Origin: Flavobacteriales bacterium
GTDB lineage: Bacteria > Bacteroidota > Bacteroidia > Flavobacteriales_E > Vicingaceae
Length of the DNA: 64,000 nucleotides
Direction of reading: 5' to 3'
Assembly (NCBI GenBank): GCA_002706365.1
Contig: PALM01000018.1
Coordinates: forward strand, 1 to 64,000
Shown here: piece after piece, positions 36,268-44,596 of the stretch
Layout of the letters: each line of letters opens with the position of its first letter
Numbering within the stretch: position 1 is the stretch's first letter
Translations under genes and position numbers: made by a program
The notes under the pieces: generated by a model
What the model saw: only the letters and a program-made list of their open reading frames with translations
What the model was told of the DNA's origin: nothing
Database searches by the model: none

Positions 36268-38185
36268 GCATAAATCTATCTATTCATGGTTGTTGCTTCT
36301 TCTTGTTCTATTAGCAGCAATCCTAAGATTTTGGGATTTCAATGCTTGGTCGCTCCACAATGATGAACTGAGTACCATTTTCAGGGCCAAATACGACTCC
36401 TTAAAAGAGGTAATAGAGTTTGGTGTAATGAGCGATGTTCACCCTTGGCTTAATGAGGTCTTCATGCATTATTGGATCCAACTCTTTGGCGATAGTCCCT
36501 TTGCTGTAAGACTCCCATATGTGCTTATGAGTATTCGAGGAGTCTGGTACTTCCACTCTTTTACTAGATCAATATCAGGTAAAACCGCTGCACTCTTGGC
36601 GACTTCTGTAGTAGCAACTAGCCAGATCTTCGTGCTTTACAGTCAGATCGCCAGACCTTATGCAATGGGCTTCTTGATTATGATGGTCTTTGCCTACAGC
36701 TGGAAAAGACTTCTTGATGAAAACAATTGGAAATGGAGTCTGATCACCGGGCTAATGGCCACTCTAGCGGCTATGACTCACTATTTCTTGGCATTGAGCG
36801 TGCTTTTGCTCTTTGTGATTGGGCTATTTTGGATACTTCAGAAAAGAGCTTTGTGGACAAGATATCTAAGCTCAGGGTTTTTCGCCCTAATCCTCTTTAG
36901 TCCGCACCTTGCAATCACTATCGACCAACTTAGTCAAAAAGGCTTGGGCTGGCTTTCAAAACCCGAAAGTGATTTCTTCATTGATTTTATCTATTTCTCT
37001 TTGAATGAGTCGCTGATCTTTATTCTCCTTATTCTAATTGCTCCTTTAATTGCCTATCGTATGGGCTTGTTCAGATGGCCAACTTTAAAAGAGGCTTCAC
37101 TCTCATTGGTCTTCATCGCCTCATTCCTTATCGGCTATTTCTATAGTGTAAAGGTGGAGCCGGTTATTCAGAAATCTACATTGATCTTCAGCTTCCCCTT
37201 TCTTTTGATCTTGCCTTTTAGCTTTTTTAAGGATGAGAATGAAAGAAGAGAAGTATCAATATTTGCCGGACTTACAATGGCTCTTGGATTGATCACACTG
37301 ATATTTTCAGCAAACTTCTACGGTCCGAAAGCATTCGCAGATTTTGAAAAGGTTGCCGGACATCTTGTCAACTGGAAATCCAATATGGGCCGTGACTTGA
37401 GCATCATAAGCAATTCCAGCAATCCTAAATACTTGAACTACTACTACCAGCTTAAAGGATTCGAGCTTGAAGAAGAGATGGATAGTCTTTACGGACGCGA
37501 GAAGATAGAAGAAGCAGCGAAAATAATAAGGGAGAGCAGAACTGAGAACCTAGCCCTGGCTTTTGCCAATGCAAACATTCCTCCGGATGTATATGAATAC
37601 GCTAGAATATTCTATCCTTTTGAACATGAGCGCAATCGATACTTCAATTCAGAAGCTCTTCTTCTTGCGAAAGTAAATAAAACGCAACGTTCTTCTGCAA
37701 ATGCTCGTTCTTACAGCTTTATGACGAGATTAAGTGATCGCAATCATTCAGACAGATGGGAAGTGAGACCAGATCTCTATGAAGATAGCATTTACCTTAC
37801 TGAGCCATCAGCTTTTCGTATATCTGAGAATGATCTCTATTCACTTACCTATAGAACTAAGGTTAAAACCGTCTTTAGAGATGGAAGCAACTGGCTCACC
37901 TTAAAAGCAAGAATGAAAAATCCTTTGAAGAACGGGATGCATCTCGCAGTTTCTACGGAAAGAGGAAGCGAGCATATCGATTGGCGAAGTGTAGAATGCG
38001 ATTATTATCATGTAAAGGGCGAATGGTATTGGGTAACATTCGTCTATCAAATACCTAAAGAAGCTTTACCAGAAGACGATCTATTGGTCTACTTTTGGAA
38101 TCCCAAAAAGGGAGAGGCTTTGATCGATGAAGTGGAGCTAATCAACTATGAGGACAGTGATTTTGATTATTATCAATTGCCATGA
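36257..38185 (+). CDS. GT39/ArnT-like membrane glycosyltransferase with C-terminal beta domain
   Basis: This 642-residue protein starts at a GTG (36257), overlapping rlmB by 11 bp. About ten membrane helices cover residues 8-350. The first periplasmic loop contains WSLHNDELSTIFRAKYDSL, with the acidic residue expected in GT-C enzymes (here DE after the first helix), then DVHPWLNEVFMHYWIQLFGDSPFAVRLP, typical of the GT39/PMT group. Residues about 480-640 form a soluble, strand-rich domain that may bind carbohydrate. The donor would be a polyprenyl-phosphate sugar. The next gene overlaps it by four bases. Confidence 0.78.
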   Translation: MAFKHKSIYSWLLLLLVLLAAILRFWDFNAWSLHNDELSTIFRAKYDSLKEVIEFGVMSDVHPWLNEVFMHYWIQLFGDSPFAVRLPYVLMSIRGVWYFHSFTRSISGKTAALLATSVVATSQIFVLYSQIARPYAMGFLIMMVFAYSWKRLLDENNWKWSLITGLMATLAAMTHYFLALSVLLLFVIGLFWILQKRALWTRYLSSGFFALILFSPHLAITIDQLSQKGLGWLSKPESDFFIDFIYFSLNESLIFILLILIAPLIAYRMGLFRWPTLKEASLSLVFIASFLIGYFYSVKVEPVIQKSTLIFSFPFLLILPFSFFKDENERREVSIFAGLTMALGLITLIFSANFYGPKAFADFEKVAGHLVNWKSNMGRDLSIISNSSNPKYLNYYYQLKGFELEEEMDSLYGREKIEEAAKIIRESRTENLALAFANANIPPDVYEYARIFYPFEHERNRYFNSEALLLAKVNKTQRSSANARSYSFMTRLSDRNHSDRWEVRPDLYEDSIYLTEPSAFRISENDLYSLTYRTKVKTVFRDGSNWLTLKARMKNPLKNGMHLAVSTERGSEHIDWRSVECDYYHVKGEWYWVTFVYQIPKEALPEDDLLVYFWNPKKGEALIDEVELINYEDSDFDYYQLP

Positions 38186-39450
38186 TGTATAAGGCCTTAC
38201 AATGGATCATGAGGAGAAGTCTGTCTGCACATTATCTGCAGATCAAGGCAGATCTTTTCAAAGTCCCAAAAAAGGGTCCCCTACTGATTGCGGCTAACCA
38301 TCCGAATTCATTCTTGGATGCCATTATAATTGCCTGTTTGATCGACAGGCCATTATATTTTCTCGCTCGTTCAGATGTATTCAATAAGAAATGGTCTGAC
38401 TTCATTCTGCGAAAGCTCAATCTGATCCCTATCTATCGCCGACAAGAAGGGACGGATAAATTGGAGAAGAACGAATTGACCTTTGATGAGAGTTCTAAGA
38501 TCTTATCTGAAGGTGGAGCAATACTGGTCTTCGTAGAAGGAATAAGTGTGATCGATATGAAACTCAGACCGCTGAAAAAAGGCTTGGGAAGGATCATCAT
38601 AAAACATTTACAATCAAATCCTCATTCTAAGCTGAAAGTAGCCAGTATTGGGATCAATTACGATCGTCCAAAAGAGTTTAGATCAAAAGTGCTTCTGGGA
38701 AGTGGGGATAATATCCACATCGATAAAAAATGGCTGGAGGAATACAGTCATCCACATAAGGCCATAGTGGCATTGAATCAGGAGATCTATCAAAACCTTC
38801 AAGCACATACTATAGAAGTTGAACCTGAAGATGAATTTGAGTTCCATACCCTTTCAAATATGGATAGTAGCTTCAAGCTAAACTCTTTATCTAGAAAGAT
38901 CCTAATCGCAAAAACAATCAAAAGGATGCAGGAAAGACATCCTTTGCAAGCTTCAAGATTGAAAGAAGACAGCAAGAAAGCACAAGAGATCTTAGATCGA
39001 TACAAGCTCAACTTTAGAAAGCTCAAAGCGCATGAAGGCTTCGACTATGCCAAATTCATGATCTGGCTTATTCTGAGTCCAGTCGCATTAGGCAGCCTTT
39101 TATTGAACATCATTCCTATAGGACTTGGTAAATGGATTACCGATAAAACAGTGAAGCTAGAAGAATTCTATGCCTCAGTAAGAATTGTACTGAACACTAT
39201 ACTCTGGTTGATCTTCCAGATCAGTATAATGATCGTACTAATCCAATTTCACTGGATAGGATGGCTCTATATTCCAGTGGTTTTTGCTCTTCTTAATTTC
39301 TATCTCTGGTATAGAGAAATCACACACTTTTTGAGATCCACTAGAAGATTGATGAGACTTAGAAAGAACACAGATGATTATCGTCAGCTGCAAGACCTAG
39401 TGAAGGAAATGTACCGTATTAGAGCTTCATTTGGCCTAGGACCGCAGTAA
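38182..39450 (+). CDS. PlsC-like lysophospholipid acyltransferase
   Basis: The 422-residue protein has acyltransferase motif I as NHPNSFLDA (His and Asp separated by five residues instead of the usual four), followed by NLIPIYRR (motif II-like) and ILVFVEGISVIDMKLRPLKKGLGRI, which takes the place of FPEG. Two membrane helices lie near residues 290-380. These features match a PlsC-related subgroup that transfers acyl chains to a glycerolipid or similar alcohol. It is longer than typical PlsC (about 240) because of the C-terminal membrane part. It overlaps the GT39-like gene, so both may act on the same envelope lipid. Confidence 0.82.
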   Translation: MMYKALQWIMRRSLSAHYLQIKADLFKVPKKGPLLIAANHPNSFLDAIIIACLIDRPLYFLARSDVFNKKWSDFILRKLNLIPIYRRQEGTDKLEKNELTFDESSKILSEGGAILVFVEGISVIDMKLRPLKKGLGRIIIKHLQSNPHSKLKVASIGINYDRPKEFRSKVLLGSGDNIHIDKKWLEEYSHPHKAIVALNQEIYQNLQAHTIEVEPEDEFEFHTLSNMDSSFKLNSLSRKILIAKTIKRMQERHPLQASRLKEDSKKAQEILDRYKLNFRKLKAHEGFDYAKFMIWLILSPVALGSLLLNIIPIGLGKWITDKTVKLEEFYASVRIVLNTILWLIFQISIMIVLIQFHWIGWLYIPVVFALLNFYLWYREITHFLRSTRRLMRLRKNTDDYRQLQDLVKEMYRIRASFGLGPQ

Positions 39451-39480
39451 ATTTGGTCTAAAGATTGTTGATCAAATCCT

Positions 39481-40275
39481 ATGAAAAGTATTTCTCCACT
39501 TCTTTTCTTCCTTCAATTTGCATTATTTGCCTGTGTACAAGCTCCAGTTGAAAGCAAGGCTCAATACAGCGATTCCGACAGTAAATTCATTGAACTTTCG
39601 ATCAATTTTTTGGCCGATCTAAAAGATGATAAGAGCACTGATCGATATGTAGAAAGATATGCTAAACTAGATCTTGACAGCCTTCACAAAGCACTAAAAA
39701 GTCCCAATCAAAAGAAGGCTTTTTGGATCAATACCTACAATGCTTTCATCCAATATACACTGAAGGAAGACCCCACACTATATGAAAATAGATCTTCATT
39801 CTTTTCAAAGGAGCGAATTGACATTGGAGGCAAAAAAATGAGCTTCGATGATATTGAACATGGCTTATTAAGGGCTTCTACTATAAAGCTATCCCTGGGA
39901 TATGCTAAAAACCCCTTTGCTCCGGAATTCGAAACCAAATTCAGAATGCAAAAAACCGATGAACGCATACACTTTGTCCTCAATTGTGGTGCGAAGTCTT
40001 GTCCGCCCGTTGGAATCTATTCTGCTGTTGACTTCGATCGTGAAGTAGATAAGGTTGCAATGGCATTCCTCAATTCTGTATCTGTTTACAACAAAGAAGA
40101 GGATGAAGTAAGCACTACTATCCTATTTTCGTGGTTTAGAGGAGATTTTGGAGGAAATTCCGGAATACGCTCAACTTTAATAAAATATGGAGTGTTACCT
40201 AAGGGTTCAGATGCATCTTTGAATTATAAAGATTACGACTGGACGCTTGATCTCGATAATTATGTGGAAGATTAG
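39481..40275 (+). CDS. DUF547 exported protein
   Basis: This 264-residue protein has a signal sequence (ISPLLFFLQFALFACVQ), with FACVQ suggesting a lipobox. The DUF547 core is plain: KKAFWINTYNAFIQYTL, GKKMSFDDIEHGLLR and HFVLNCGAKSCPPVGIYSAVDFDREVD. The domain resembles cysteine-containing transglutaminase-like folds; no activity is established. It overlaps the rhodanese gene by 14 bp, so the two are probably translated together. Confidence 0.87.
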   Translation: MKSISPLLFFLQFALFACVQAPVESKAQYSDSDSKFIELSINFLADLKDDKSTDRYVERYAKLDLDSLHKALKSPNQKKAFWINTYNAFIQYTLKEDPTLYENRSSFFSKERIDIGGKKMSFDDIEHGLLRASTIKLSLGYAKNPFAPEFETKFRMQKTDERIHFVLNCGAKSCPPVGIYSAVDFDREVDKVAMAFLNSVSVYNKEEDEVSTTILFSWFRGDFGGNSGIRSTLIKYGVLPKGSDASLNYKDYDWTLDLDNYVED

Positions 40276-40765
40276 AATCTTTTTTCTCTGCTTTGTCCTA
40301 TTGAACTCTATTGAACTTATGTCGCAAAAAGTAAATAGCAAGACATATGATATGTTATTATCCTCGCTTTTGAGTCATGAAGCAGAAGAGATCGACATTT
40401 GGGATGCAAAGAAAATGGATTCTGCGATCTTCATAGATAGCAGGAAACAAGCTGAATATGAAGTAAGCCATATTCCCAAAGCCGTTTGGGTGGGATATGA
40501 GAATCCAAACTTAGAGTCTTTGGAAAAGCTCGATAAAGAAACGCCATTGATCATTTATTGCTCGGTGGGATATCGCTCTGAAAAGATTTCATTGCAATTA
40601 GAAAAAAAGGGTTTCAAGAAAGTCTACAACCTTTATGGTGGAATATTCGAATGGGTGAATCAAGGCAATGAAGTAGTAGATAATGAAGGAAAGACTACCG
40701 ATAAGGTTCACGCTTATAACCTCTTGTGGGGAGTTTGGCTGACTAATGGCGAAAAAGTTTATTAG
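40262..40765 (+). CDS. Exported rhodanese-like sulfurtransferase
   Basis: The 167-residue protein starts at ATG 40262; an upstream TTG at 40247 gives no better signal. An N-terminal hydrophobic segment (RIFFLCFVLLNSIELMS) suggests export. The rhodanese core has FIDSRKQAEYEVSHIPKAVWV and the active-site loop YCSVGYRSEKIS with C100, followed by KVYNLYGGIFEWVNQG. Rhodaneses bind persulfide sulfur on this Cys; the physiological acceptor is unknown. It overlaps the DUF547 gene and precedes the S46 peptidase by about 95 bp. Confidence 0.85.
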   Translation: MWKIRIFFLCFVLLNSIELMSQKVNSKTYDMLLSSLLSHEAEEIDIWDAKKMDSAIFIDSRKQAEYEVSHIPKAVWVGYENPNLESLEKLDKETPLIIYCSVGYRSEKISLQLEKKGFKKVYNLYGGIFEWVNQGNEVVDNEGKTTDKVHAYNLLWGVWLTNGEKVY

Positions 40766-40826
40766 CCTTACGTCAGCTATATTTTCCATCCAACCTTAAG
40801 GACTTTAGAAAACGCTTTATAAGCTT

Positions 40827-40834
40827 TATTTTTG
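40827..40834 (+). promoter_or_regulatory. Candidate -7 box TAnnTTTG for the first S46 peptidase
   Basis: TATTTTTG lies 26 bp before the ATG at 40861. The exact -7 match supports an independent promoter for the peptidase; no -33 TTG at standard distance. Confidence 0.45.
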
Positions 40835-40860
40835 GGTCCGTTTAACTGTAAAATCTAGAA

Positions 40861-43020
40861 ATGAAGAAAGTAGCACTGTTTATAGCAGGATTTATGCTTG
40901 TGTTCGCTCCTATCAAAGTGAACGCCGACGAAGGAATGTGGTTACCGCTTTTTATCAAGCGCTTGAACTACGCCGATATGAAGAAAGAAGGGCTAAAACT
41001 GAAGCCCGAAGAGATATACTCTGTGAACAACTCCAGTTTAAAAGACGCTATCGTGCGTTTGGGAAGAGGTTTTTGTACAGGTGAAATGATCTCTGATCAA
41101 GGATTGATGTTGACCAACCACCACTGTGGATTTGGTGTGATCCAAAAGTACAGTACCGAGGAGAATAACTATCTGGATGATGGTTTCTGGGCAATGGAAA
41201 AGAAAGACGAATTGCCAGCTGGTTTCTCGGTTTCTTTCCTTGTAAGTATGGAAGATGTAACTGAGAAGGTGAATGCAGAACTCAATGAGGAAATGACCCT
41301 TGAAGAGCGTAACAAAGCCATCAAGATGATCTCGGATTCTCTTGAAAAAGAAGCCAAAGGAGAAACTGATTATGAGGTGAATGTGAGAAGTTTCTTCAAT
41401 GGAAACCAATTCTTCCTTTTCATCTATCAAACTTTCCAGGATGTAAGATTGGTAGGAGCGCCTCCATCATCTATCGGTAAGTTCGGTGGCGACACTGACA
41501 ACTGGATGTGGCCAAGACATACGGGCGACTTCACACTATTCCGTGTTTATGCAAATGAAAACAATGAGCCTGCAGAATATTCTGAGGACAATGTGCCTTA
41601 TAAGCCTAAGCATCACTTGCCGGTTTCATTGAAAGGAATTGAAGAAGGCGACTTCTCAATGATCTTTGGTTTTCCTGGAAGTACAGATCGTTTCTTGACT
41701 TCTGCAGGAATCAAATATGAGCTAGAAACTCGTCAGCCTACATACGTGAAATTGAGAAGAGCTGTGCTGGATATTTACGAAGAAGAAATGGCTCAAGATG
41801 AAGCTACTCGTATCGCATACGCTTCTAAGCACGCTTCTATTTCAAACTATTGGAAGTACTTCAAAGGTCAGAGTGCCGGATTGAAGAGACTTAAGGTTTA
41901 CGATAAGAAGAAAGCTCAAGAAGATGCACTTCAAGAGTGGATCAATCAGGATGAAAGACGCAAGGAACTTTATGCAGGAGTTCTTGAAGGATTTGATACG
42001 GGATATGAGAATCTGAAAGAAGTGAATCGCTACCGTATCTATCTTAACGAGGCCATCTTTAGAGTTGAAGCCATAGCTTACTCTAGAAGATTTGGCACTC
42101 TAAAAGGCCTTTTGGAAGCTGAGGAGAAAGATGAGGAAGCTATTGCCAAAGAAGTAGAAAAGCTTAAGGCAGGCATGGAAGCGAATTATAAAGATTACAG
42201 TAAGAAAATTGATGTTCAGGTATTTGCTGAAATGATGAAGACTTTCAGTGAAGATATTCCAAAAGAAAATCAACCAGAAGCAGTTGTAAATCTGTTTGCA
42301 AAATACAATGGAGATTTTGAGAAGATGGCAGCTGAGTTTTACGATTCAACAATCTTTGCTGATCCTTTGTCGACCAAGGAATTCCTCGACAATCCATCTG
42401 CAGAAGGAATTGCAAACGACCCAATCTGGATCATCCAAAATGCTGTAATTTCAGATTACTACGACAATGTAAAACCTATGATCAGTAAAGAAACTGAAGG
42501 TTTGGCCAGATCTGAGCGCTTGTTCGTGAAAGGATTGATGGAAATGAATTCAGATAAGAATTACGCTCCTGATGCCAACTCTACCATGAGAATGACTTAT
42601 GGAACTGTTGGTGATTATGTGCCAAGAGATGCGGTGAAGTACGATTACTACACTACTGCTCAAGGTATCTTGGAAAAAGAAGATCCTACCGATCACGAAT
42701 TCATTGTACCAGCTAAGTTGAAGGACTTGATCCTTGCTAAGGATTACGGTCAGTACGCTAGCGAAGATGGCGAATTGGTGGTAAACTTCATCTCTAACAA
42801 CGACATCACAGGTGGTAACTCAGGTTCTCCAATGATCAATGGAAATGGAGAATTGATCGGTACTGCATTCGATGGTAACTGGGAAGCAATGAGTGGTGAT
42901 ATTGCATTTGAAACTCAATTGCAAAGAACCATTGGTGTGGATATTCGCTATACCCTATTCATCATCGACAAATTCGCCGGTGCGAAGCACTTGATTGACG
43001 AGATGACGATTGTGAAATAA
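40861..43020 (+). CDS. S46 dipeptidyl-peptidase, DPP7-type
   Basis: This 719-residue exported serine peptidase releases dipeptides from oligopeptide N-termini. A signal peptide precedes DEGMWLP. The catalytic set appears as H88 in TNHHCG, D223 in PRHTGDF and S654 in TGGNSGSP. Eighteen residues after the Ser stands G672 in FDGNWE. In the S46 family this position is Gly in DPP7 (hydrophobic P1) and Arg in DPP11 (acidic P1), so hydrophobic P1 preference is predicted. A paralog with Arg here is encoded at 44597-46723. Such peptidases are part of periplasmic amino-acid scavenging in Bacteroidota. Confidence 0.93.
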   Translation: MKKVALFIAGFMLVFAPIKVNADEGMWLPLFIKRLNYADMKKEGLKLKPEEIYSVNNSSLKDAIVRLGRGFCTGEMISDQGLMLTNHHCGFGVIQKYSTEENNYLDDGFWAMEKKDELPAGFSVSFLVSMEDVTEKVNAELNEEMTLEERNKAIKMISDSLEKEAKGETDYEVNVRSFFNGNQFFLFIYQTFQDVRLVGAPPSSIGKFGGDTDNWMWPRHTGDFTLFRVYANENNEPAEYSEDNVPYKPKHHLPVSLKGIEEGDFSMIFGFPGSTDRFLTSAGIKYELETRQPTYVKLRRAVLDIYEEEMAQDEATRIAYASKHASISNYWKYFKGQSAGLKRLKVYDKKKAQEDALQEWINQDERRKELYAGVLEGFDTGYENLKEVNRYRIYLNEAIFRVEAIAYSRRFGTLKGLLEAEEKDEEAIAKEVEKLKAGMEANYKDYSKKIDVQVFAEMMKTFSEDIPKENQPEAVVNLFAKYNGDFEKMAAEFYDSTIFADPLSTKEFLDNPSAEGIANDPIWIIQNAVISDYYDNVKPMISKETEGLARSERLFVKGLMEMNSDKNYAPDANSTMRMTYGTVGDYVPRDAVKYDYYTTAQGILEKEDPTDHEFIVPAKLKDLILAKDYGQYASEDGELVVNFISNNDITGGNSGSPMINGNGELIGTAFDGNWEAMSGDIAFETQLQRTIGVDIRYTLFIIDKFAGAKHLIDEMTIVK

Positions 43021-43025
43021 GACAT

Positions 43026-43060
43026 GAGAATCTAGAGTCTAGACTTAGGATTTATAATCT
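43026..43060. repeat. Heptanucleotide array, 5 units
   Basis: Units GAGAATC, TAGAGTC, TAGACTT, AGGATTT, ATAATCT in a continuous 7-nt register, beginning six bases after the stop codon of the S46 gene. Confidence 0.75.
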
Positions 43061-43062
43061 TA

Positions 43063-43099
43063 AAAGGCCCTTTGGTAATTCTGAAGGGTCTTTTTTTTT
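43063..43099 (+). terminator. Intrinsic terminator of the S46 peptidase gene
   Basis: AAAGGCCCTT pairs with AAGGGTCTTT (one G-T wobble) around an 11-nt loop and runs into a stretch of nine T residues. Confidence 0.85.
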
Positions 43100-43327
43100 G
43101 GCCGAAATTAGAATTATAATTAGGTAGGCTAGCGCGGACATGCTGTCCGTGCGATGCTATTTGCTTAGACAAAAGTATTTTGGATTACAACTGCCGGACT
43201 CGATCCTATTGAAAGAATAATTGATTAGGATATTGGTCTCGACTGAGTTTAGCCTGAGCGAAGTCGAAGGCCTCGACCTGACATTGGTATAGAGATGCCG
43301 GCCTCGACCTTGAAGCGATAGCTTCAA

Positions 43328-44107
43328 TCATTCCGAATCAAATCGCAGATGCTTCACCGATTCTCCTGAATCCTTCAACTCAAGAAGTGCATCGATCCCT
43401 ATCTGTAAATGAGGTACTACAAAATCATTGGTGACTTTACTGTCGCTTTTGGAGGTCTTTACCCCTTCTGGGATCATTGGATTGTCTGAGACTAATAGCA
43501 ATGCCCCATGTGGAATCTCATTGATGAATCCCACAGAAAAGATAGTAGCAGTCTCCATATCAATGGCCATAGCTCTGATCTCACGCAAGTAATTCTTGAA
43601 GTTTTGATCATGCTCCCAAACCCTCCTATTTGTAGTGTATACCGTTCCAGTCCAATAGTCGAGCTGATGCTTTTTAATCATAGATGATACGGAACGTTGC
43701 AATCTAAATGATGGTAGTGCAGGCACTTCCGGTGGAAGATAATCATCGCTAGTTCCATCACCGCGAATGGCAGCAATAGGCAAGATCATATCGCCGATCT
43801 GAGTCTTTTTCTTCAATCCACCGCACTTTCCAAGGAATAATACTGCCTTCGGCTCTACCGCAGAAAGCAAATCCATGATAGTAGCCGCATTGGCACTACC
43901 AATTCCGAAGTTGATGATGCTAATTCCATTGGCTGTGCAGCTTTGCATGGGCTTACCTTCGCCTCTGATGGGTGCATTAAAGCGCTTGGAAAAGAGTTCA
44001 AGGTAGTTGCTGAAATTGGTGAGTAAGATGTACTCTCCGAATTCATCGAGGTCGGTCCCGGTGTATCTAGGTAACCAGTCTTGTACTATTTCACTTTTAC
44101 TTTCCAT
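43328..44107 (-). CDS. amn: AMP nucleosidase
   Basis: The 259-residue enzyme splits AMP to adenine and ribose 5-phosphate. The purine-nucleoside-phosphorylase fold is shown by INFGIGSANAATIMDLL, VLFLGKCGGLKKKTQIGDMILPIAAIRGDGTSDDYLPP and RAMAIDMETATIFSVGF, matching the short AMP nucleosidases of Bacteroidota. I place the start at 44107 (MESKSEIVQ). An in-frame ATG 24 bases upstream lies in the heptamer array and would add eight residues coded by repeat DNA. Its 3' end sits next to repeat-rich DNA as well. Confidence 0.88.
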   Translation of the reverse strand: MESKSEIVQDWLPRYTGTDLDEFGEYILLTNFSNYLELFSKRFNAPIRGEGKPMQSCTANGISIINFGIGSANAATIMDLLSAVEPKAVLFLGKCGGLKKKTQIGDMILPIAAIRGDGTSDDYLPPEVPALPSFRLQRSVSSMIKKHQLDYWTGTVYTTNRRVWEHDQNFKNYLREIRAMAIDMETATIFSVGFINEIPHGALLLVSDNPMIPEGVKTSKSDSKVTNDFVVPHLQIGIDALLELKDSGESVKHLRFDSE

Positions 44108-44117
44108 ATTTTTTTTT

Positions 44118-44152
44118 GAAGCTTGAGGCATGAAGCTTGAAGCTAGAAGACA
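44118..44152. repeat. Heptanucleotide array, 5 units
   Basis: Units GAAGCTT, GAGGCAT, GAAGCTT, GAAGCTA, GAAGACA directly upstream of the amn start; an ATG inside it creates a false N-terminal extension of amn. Confidence 0.85.
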
Positions 44153-44307
44153 TTAATTAACCACGACGAGCACTGCGAAGGCATCCTTCTACGCTAAAGC
44201 TTTGAAGGACTCAGCAGCGAACCTGCCTACCGGGCTCCTACGCTAAAGCTTCAACGCCAGCGTGCAGGCAGGCACAGCGGATTAATCTTTTGCAAAAGCC
44301 AACAACT

Positions 44308-44369
44308 TTCACATTTCATATCTCACATTTCAAATTTATTTTTCCGATTTCTGATCTCAGATTTCTGAT
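44308..44369. repeat. Heptanucleotide arrays, 8 units in two blocks
   Basis: Block 1: TTCACAT, TTCATAT, CTCACAT, TTCAAAT (44308-44335). Block 2: TTCCGAT, TTCTGAT, CTCAGAT, TTCTGAT (44342-44369). A six-base spacer separates the blocks. Confidence 0.9.
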
Positions 44370-44413
44370 TTGTATTATGTCTTTACTATTTCGTCTTTGT
44401 TTTCCATTTTATT

Positions 44414-44448
44414 CAGAAGCCAGAGTCCAGAATCCAGAAACCGGATGA
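44414..44448. repeat. Heptanucleotide array, 5 units
   Basis: Units CAGAAGC, CAGAGTC, CAGAATC, CAGAAAC, CGGATGA without interruption. Confidence 0.85.
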
Positions 44449-44554
44449 TTTTTTGATTGTTATGAGATCTGCGAAAATCTGCGAGATCTGCGGGAAACCA
44501 AAAAAAGGTCTTTCTCCCACTGATTACGCTAATTAACACAGATTACTCTTAAAA

Positions 44555-44596
44555 CTAAGAACCTAGCTCTAATATCTAAACTCTAAGCTCTAAAAT
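44555..44596. repeat. Heptanucleotide array, 6 units, ending at a stop codon
   Basis: Units CTAAGAA, CCTAGCT, CTAATAT, CTAAACT, CTAAGCT, CTAAAAT. The next three bases, CTA, are the minus-strand stop codon of the second S46 gene and would be the start of a seventh unit. Confidence 0.9.

Larger units (their letters stand above)
43021..43327. repeat. Repeat-rich intergenic region
   Basis: No gene seen. From left to right it contains a heptamer array (43026-43060), a terminator (43063-43099), an imperfect inverted repeat around 43237-43272 (GGTCTCGACT against AGTCGAAGGCC), the 12-nt motif ATGCCGGCCTCG (43295-43306) and a short palindrome TTGAAGCGATAGCTTCAA just before the end of the amn gene. 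Confidence 0.75.
44108..44596. repeat. Repeat-rich intergenic region between amn and the second S46 gene
   Basis: A 489-bp stretch without a gene. It contains five heptamer arrays (listed separately), two copies of TACGCTAAAGCTT (near 44190 and 44239), a PuPy-alternating hairpin around the GTGCAGGCAGGC motif, and a 9-10-nt-period array GATCTGCGA, AAATCTGCGA, GATCTGCGGG near 44465-44493. Confidence 0.8.

Noticed and set aside
44108-44131. Upstream ATG for amn
   Set aside because: The extra eight residues come from a heptamer array; the next ATG gives the normal family N-terminus.
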